Origin: an uncultured Bacteroidales bacterium
Lineage (GTDB): Bacteria; Bacteroidota; Bacteroidia; Bacteroidales; FEN-979
Assembly: GCA_903928285.1 (NCBI GenBank)
Contig: CAIYQH010000560.1
Location: forward strand, 1-9,188
Length of the DNA: 9,188 nucleotides
Direction of reading: 5' to 3'
Every line of letters starts with the position of its first letter. Positions within the stretch are counted from its first letter, which is position 1. Under the pieces are notes generated by a model. The model was not told where the DNA came from. It was given only the letters and a program-made list of their open reading frames with translations, and made no database searches. Shown piece by piece: positions 6,498-9,188 of the stretch. The position numbers were made by a program, and so were the translations under genes.

Positions 6498-6974
6498 ATG
6501 AAGAACCTGACATTGATCATCCTGCTTACCGGATTACTTTCAGTGAATGCCTGCAGCAGCGCACCAACGGCAGCAAAAGGCAACACCGACAATGATGGGC
6601 AGGTTGTGGTACTTACTACGGCAACCTTTCAAAAACTCGTCTGGGATTATAAAAGCAATCCGCAAACATGGGTATTTAATGGTGACCAGCCCTGTATCAT
6701 CGATTTTTATGCCGACTGGTGCCGGCCCTGCAAGATGGTAGCGCCGATTTTAGCCGAACTGGCAACGGAATATAAGGGAAGGATCAGGATTTACAAGGTG
6801 AATACTGATGAAAACCGGGAACTGGCCGGTTTGTTCAATATCAATTCGATACCGGCAGTGATGTTTGTTCCAAAATCAGGAAAACCCCAGATGACAGTTG
6901 GCGCACAGCAAAAACCGGCGTATAAGGAGATGATTCAGAATATCTTAATGATAAAGAACGAGGTTGTGAAATAG
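6498..6974 (+). CDS. Thioredoxin-fold lipoprotein with CRPC active site
   Basis: This is a 158-residue protein. Residues 1-19 are a lipoprotein signal (MKNLTLIILLTGLLSVNAC) with lipidation expected at Cys19. The following SSAPTAAK linker has no acidic cluster of the kind that sends Bacteroidota lipoproteins to the cell surface, so a periplasm-facing location is likely. The thioredoxin domain (about 38-155) has IIDFYADWCRPCK with the redox pair Cys75 and Cys78, and cis-proline Pro119 in NSIPAVMF. The usual WCGPC is WCRPC here. The residues between the two Cys tune redox potential in this fold, so Arg76 may shift activity; that is inference. An extra Cys66 (PCIIDF) is shared with the downstream paralogue. 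A role in reducing, or possibly oxidising, disulphides of envelope proteins fits. Without its own reductant it would depend on a membrane electron donor not seen here. The upstream -7 element and signal peptide support the start. Confidence 0.9.
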   Translation: MKNLTLIILLTGLLSVNACSSAPTAAKGNTDNDGQVVVLTTATFQKLVWDYKSNPQTWVFNGDQPCIIDFYADWCRPCKMVAPILAELATEYKGRIRIYKVNTDENRELAGLFNINSIPAVMFVPKSGKPQMTVGAQQKPAYKEMIQNILMIKNEVVK

Positions 6975-6979
6975 TTTGG

Positions 6980-6998
6980 TTCCGGCGATCAACCGGAA
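6980..6998 (+). other. Short hairpin between the two thioredoxin genes
   Basis: TTCCGG at 6980-6985 pairs with CCGGAA at 6993-6998 around a 7-base loop, starting 6 bases after the first thioredoxin stop. There is no T-run, so it is more likely a transcript-processing or attenuating hairpin than a full terminator, and the two genes may share an mRNA. Confidence 0.3.
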
Positions 6999-7072
6999 GT
7001 AAAACGGGAGTATCACCCTAAACAGACATCCTCGGGAAATTAAAGTAATTCATAATTAGTAAATTATCTTTT

Positions 7073-7438
7073 ATGGTTGAGCATTTAACGAAGCAGACTT
7101 TCCTGGAGAAGGTCTTTAACTATGAGCAGAATCAGGAATGGAAATTTGAGGGCTCCTTACCCTGCATCATTGATTTTTATGCCGATTGGTGCGGCCCTTG
7201 CAAAACAGTAGCGCCAATTCTTGAGGACCTTGCCGTGGAATACCAGGGAAAAATTAATATTTACAAAATCGATACCGAAGCGGAGCAGGAGCTTGCCGGA
7301 ACCTTTGGCATCCGCAGCATCCCTTCCATGTTGTTTGTTCCGATGACGGAACAGCCGCAAATGTCGGTTGGCGCATTACCGAAAGATACCCTGATCCAGG
7401 CTATCAGCGATGTGTTGCTGAAAAAAAATTCGGATTAA
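7073..7438 (+). CDS. Cytoplasmic thioredoxin with CGPC active site
   Basis: This 121-residue protein is a single thioredoxin domain with no signal sequence, so it is cytoplasmic. The active site DFYADWCGPCK has Cys40 and Cys43. The cis-proline is Pro84 in RSIPSMLF, and an extra Cys31 lies in PCIIDF. Over the domain it matches the lipoprotein thioredoxin upstream at well over half of positions, including long shared blocks (PCIIDFYADWC, VAPIL, PQM plus VGA), so the two are a tandem duplication with different addresses. It would reduce protein disulphides using thioredoxin reductase, which is not in this window. The start is the first ATG and gives the expected N-terminal strand. TATCTTTT at 7065-7072 abuts it, and there is no Shine-Dalgarno-like sequence. 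The 98-base gap to the upstream gene allows co-transcription. I give no gene symbol because several paralogues of trxA may exist in the genome. Confidence 0.92.
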   Translation: MVEHLTKQTFLEKVFNYEQNQEWKFEGSLPCIIDFYADWCGPCKTVAPILEDLAVEYQGKINIYKIDTEAEQELAGTFGIRSIPSMLFVPMTEQPQMSVGALPKDTLIQAISDVLLKKNSD

Positions 7439-7485
7439 ACCATTCATATGGCCTTTAGAGGCACATCTGACACTCCATCAACAAC

Positions 7486-8097
7486 ATGCCGATACTCATT
7501 GAAACTGCCTACCTGCCTCCTGTCAGTTATATGTCGGAAATGCTCCTTTCGGGCGATATCATCTTCGAAGTTTATGAAACCTATCACAAACAATCATACA
7601 GGAACCACTGTATCATTTACGGGCCTAACGGAAGGCAGAAATTAACGATCCCGGTGATTAAGGTAAATGGCAATCATACACTTACCAAGGACATCCGGAT
7701 CTCTGATCACCAGTCATGGCAAAAAATTCACTGGCGGTCCATTTCCACTGCCTATAACAATTCACCCTTCTTTCTTTACTATCAGGATGAACTCATTCCC
7801 TTCTTTGAAAAGAGGTTCGAATTCCTGACCGACTTCAATCTGGGCCTGGTTCATGCCCTCCTGGGGCTGATGCATTGCCATTGCGCCACCAGGCTTACGG
7901 AGCAATATGAAAAGACAGCGCCGGGAATCACTGACCTCAGAGATGGAATTATTGCCAACGATCCACATTTCATGAAATCCTTCCCACCCTATGTTCAGGT
8001 TTTTGAGCCCCGTCACGGATTTATACAGGGGTTAAGCATCATAGATGCCCTCTTTAACCTGGGGCCCGAGACCGCAGAATATCTGAAGGCCCAATAA
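7486..8097 (+). CDS. WbqC-like family protein
   Basis: The 203-residue product matches the WbqC-like family as I know it from Bacteroidota: TAYLPPVSYMSEML near the N-terminus, ETYHKQSYRNHCIIYGPNG (31-49), WQKIHWRSISTAYNNSPFFLYY (78-99) and FFEKRFEFLTDFNLGLVHALL. The C-terminal block QVFEPRHGFIQGLSIIDALFNLGPE (171-195) is also conserved. The family takes its name from a gene in O-antigen clusters; its biochemical activity is not established, and a sugar or cell-envelope role is an assumption from that context. There is no signal peptide or membrane segment, so it should be cytoplasmic. It starts 47 bases after the thioredoxin stop on the same strand with no promoter-like box visible between, so it may be the third gene of that transcript. 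Two Cys/His-rich patches (HCHC around 130-133 and HC at 41-42) are visible but unproven as metal sites. Confidence 0.88.
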   Translation: MPILIETAYLPPVSYMSEMLLSGDIIFEVYETYHKQSYRNHCIIYGPNGRQKLTIPVIKVNGNHTLTKDIRISDHQSWQKIHWRSISTAYNNSPFFLYYQDELIPFFEKRFEFLTDFNLGLVHALLGLMHCHCATRLTEQYEKTAPGITDLRDGIIANDPHFMKSFPPYVQVFEPRHGFIQGLSIIDALFNLGPETAEYLKAQ

Positions 8098-8120
8098 TTC
8101 CGGGTCCTTGATTTTTCTAT

Positions 8121-8163
8121 TGTGAAATATTACACAGGTAATGCATTTTTCACAGATCTTTTT
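8121..8163 (+). terminator. Nested inverted repeat plus T-run after the WbqC-like gene: terminator or operator
   Basis: Outer arms TGTGAAA (8121-8127) and TTTCACA (8148-8154) enclose inner arms ATTAC (8129-8133) and GTAAT (8138-8142) around ACAG. TTTTT follows at 8159-8163, 4 bases after the outer arm. It lies 23 bases past the stop of the gene ending at 8097, which fits a terminator. It is also 41 bases upstream of the feoAB -7 element, which would fit an operator. Both readings are possible. Confidence 0.5.
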
Positions 8164-8195
8164 AGTATCGCGGCTTTCCCTGATGATTTTTTCCT

Positions 8196-8203
8196 TATCT
8201 TTG
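8196..8203 (+). promoter_or_regulatory. -7 element (TATCTTTG) for feoAB
   Basis: TATCTTTG is an exact TAnnTTTG match ending 21 bases before the TTG start at 8225. TTTC at 8175-8178, 17 bases upstream, is a possible degenerate -33 TTTG box. No convincing Fur box of the enterobacterial type is visible. Confidence 0.55.
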
Positions 8204-8224
8204 CCTTAATTTAATCTAAATTAA

Positions 8225-9188
8225 TTGGCAACCCTACTCGAACTTCGTCAAGGTGAATCAGGGCTTATCACCAAGGTGAAAGGCCGGGGTGCGTTTCGTA
8301 AACGCATCACGGAGATGGGGTTTGTCAAGGGCAAAGAGGTTACCGTCATCAAAGCCGCGCCGCTCCAGGATCCCATCGAGTACAAGATCATGGGATACCA
8401 TGTTTCGCTAAGGCAGAGCGAAGCGATGCTCATCGGTATCCAGTCGGTGGCTGACCAGCTTGCCTCCGGTCAGGAGATCAACGGGTATAACGGCACCATC
8501 GAAGAGGAATCGCAGCGGGGTGAAGTCACCGACAGGGGACGGATCATTGATATTGCCCTGGTTGGTAATCCAAATTGCGGTAAAACCACCCTGTTTAACT
8601 TCGCCTCGGGTTCACACGAACGTGTCGGGAATTTCAGCGGGGTCACCGTTGATTCGAAGGAGGCGAAACTCAGGCAGGGAGGCTATGTTTTCAACATCAC
8701 CGATTTGCCCGGCACCTACTCCCTCACTGCCTATTCCCCGGAAGAACTCTTTGTCCGCAGGCATATCATAGATAAAATTCCTGATATCATCGTAAATGTT
8801 GTCGATGCCTCCAACCTCGAACGAAACCTTTACCTCACAACCCAGCTGATCGACATGGATGTCAGGGTTGTGATGGCACTGAACATGTATGATGAATTTG
8901 AGAAACAGGGAGATCGGCTTGACTATAAATCACTGGGTGAATTGCTAGGCATTCCGGTCATCCCTACAGTAAGTTCAAAGGGGGCAGGTATCACCGAACT
9001 GTTTAACAGGCTCATCGACGTATTTGAGGACCGGGACCCTGTTGTCAGGCATGTTCATATCAATTACGGGAATGAAATTGAGCGTTCCGTCCGGAAAATC
9101 CAGGATGTGATCTGGCATGATAAAATGCTGAGCGACCGGATATCCACGCGATACATCAGCATCAAATTGCTGGAGAAGGATGCTGAAA
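8225..9188 (+). CDS. feoB: FeoA-FeoB fusion, ferrous iron transporter, N-terminal part (runs off window)
   Basis: 321 codons are visible, still open at the window edge. Residues 1 to about 78 are a FeoA (SH3-like) domain: LLELRQGESGLITKVKGRGAFRKRITEMGF and a KGKEVTVI strand. After a linker (about 80-105) comes the FeoB G-domain: G1 GNPNCGKT (114-121), G2 Thr141 in FSGVTV, G3 DLPG (160-163), G4 NMYD (220-223) and G5 VSSKG (249-253). The start of the helical GDI domain follows, and the membrane part lies beyond the window. FeoB imports Fe(II) across the inner membrane, powered or gated by nucleotide hydrolysis; fusion with FeoA is common in Bacteroidota. The start must be TTG at 8225, because TAA at 8222-8224 is in frame immediately before it and the FeoA match begins at the TTG. 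The P-loop has Cys118 where many FeoB proteins have Ser or Val. It is likely transcribed from the -7 element at 8196-8203. Confidence 0.95.
   Translation, partial: MATLLELRQGESGLITKVKGRGAFRKRITEMGFVKGKEVTVIKAAPLQDPIEYKIMGYHVSLRQSEAMLIGIQSVADQLASGQEINGYNGTIEEESQRGEVTDRGRIIDIALVGNPNCGKTTLFNFASGSHERVGNFSGVTVDSKEAKLRQGGYVFNITDLPGTYSLTAYSPEELFVRRHIIDKIPDIIVNVVDASNLERNLYLTTQLIDMDVRVVMALNMYDEFEKQGDRLDYKSLGELLGIPVIPTVSSKGAGITELFNRLIDVFEDRDPVVRHVHINYGNEIERSVRKIQDVIWHDKMLSDRISTRYISIKLLEKDAE

Noticed and set aside
7065..7072. TATCTTTT as a promoter -7 box for the second thioredoxin
   Set aside because: It ends at the base before the ATG, so transcription would start inside the coding sequence; AT-rich chance or a leader feature is more likely.
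8460..8771. 103-residue open frame on the + strand
   Set aside because: It lies in another frame inside the clear FeoA-FeoB coding sequence and has a low-complexity basic/Pro/Ser product.
1..9188. CRISPR array, tRNA or rRNA genes, phage or defence cassette
   Set aside because: No spaced direct repeats, cloverleaf-like segments, rRNA blocks or defence-type domains were seen on reading the window.

Overview
The window comes from a Bacteroidota genome, with moderate GC judged by eye. Four things point there. Two genes encode secreted proteins that end in a type IX secretion (T9SS) type A sorting domain. Promoter-like TAnnTTTG elements of the Bacteroidota sigma type lie just upstream of several genes, which lack clear Shine-Dalgarno sequences. 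FeoA and FeoB are fused in one reading frame. A WbqC-family gene of the Bacteroidota type is also present. The finer lineage cannot be fixed from the sequence; an anaerobic or microaerobic environmental or gut Bacteroidales-like organism would fit the ferrous iron transporter and the C10 protease, but that is inference.

Layout, left to right. Bases 3-569 (+) are the 3' end of a probable M2/M3-like zinc metallopeptidase. Bases 700-2163 (+) encode a T9SS-exported protein of unknown function. It converges on hutI (2233-3498, -), imidazolonepropionase of histidine breakdown, and the two share a strong hairpin at 2197-2229. The 293-base region upstream of hutI is divergent and contains overlapping inverted repeats. 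It leads into a C10 (streptopain-like) cysteine protease with two CUB-like domains and a T9SS tail (3792-5933, +). Convergent to that is a small cysteine-rich protein (5970-6392, -) that matches only the zinc-ribbon and helix-turn-helix front part of IS1595-family transposases. It is divergent from a tandem thioredoxin pair: a lipoprotein with a CRPC active site (6498-6974) and a cytoplasmic CGPC form (7073-7438). A WbqC-like gene (7486-8097) follows, and the window ends inside a feoA-feoB fusion that begins with TTG (8225-9188, cut by the window edge).

Most of this is ordinary accessory and housekeeping content, not one pathway. Two genes feed the T9SS export route, one serves histidine catabolism, two serve thiol redox and one serves iron uptake. 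The stretch most worth a second look is 5970-7438, where a stand-alone transposase-type zinc-ribbon/HTH protein and a thioredoxin pair are expressed back to back from neighbouring promoter-like elements. This could be a domesticated regulator next to its target, but the sequence alone does not prove it. No tRNA, rRNA, CRISPR array or complete insertion sequence was seen, and no gene-free stretch exceeds 300 bases.
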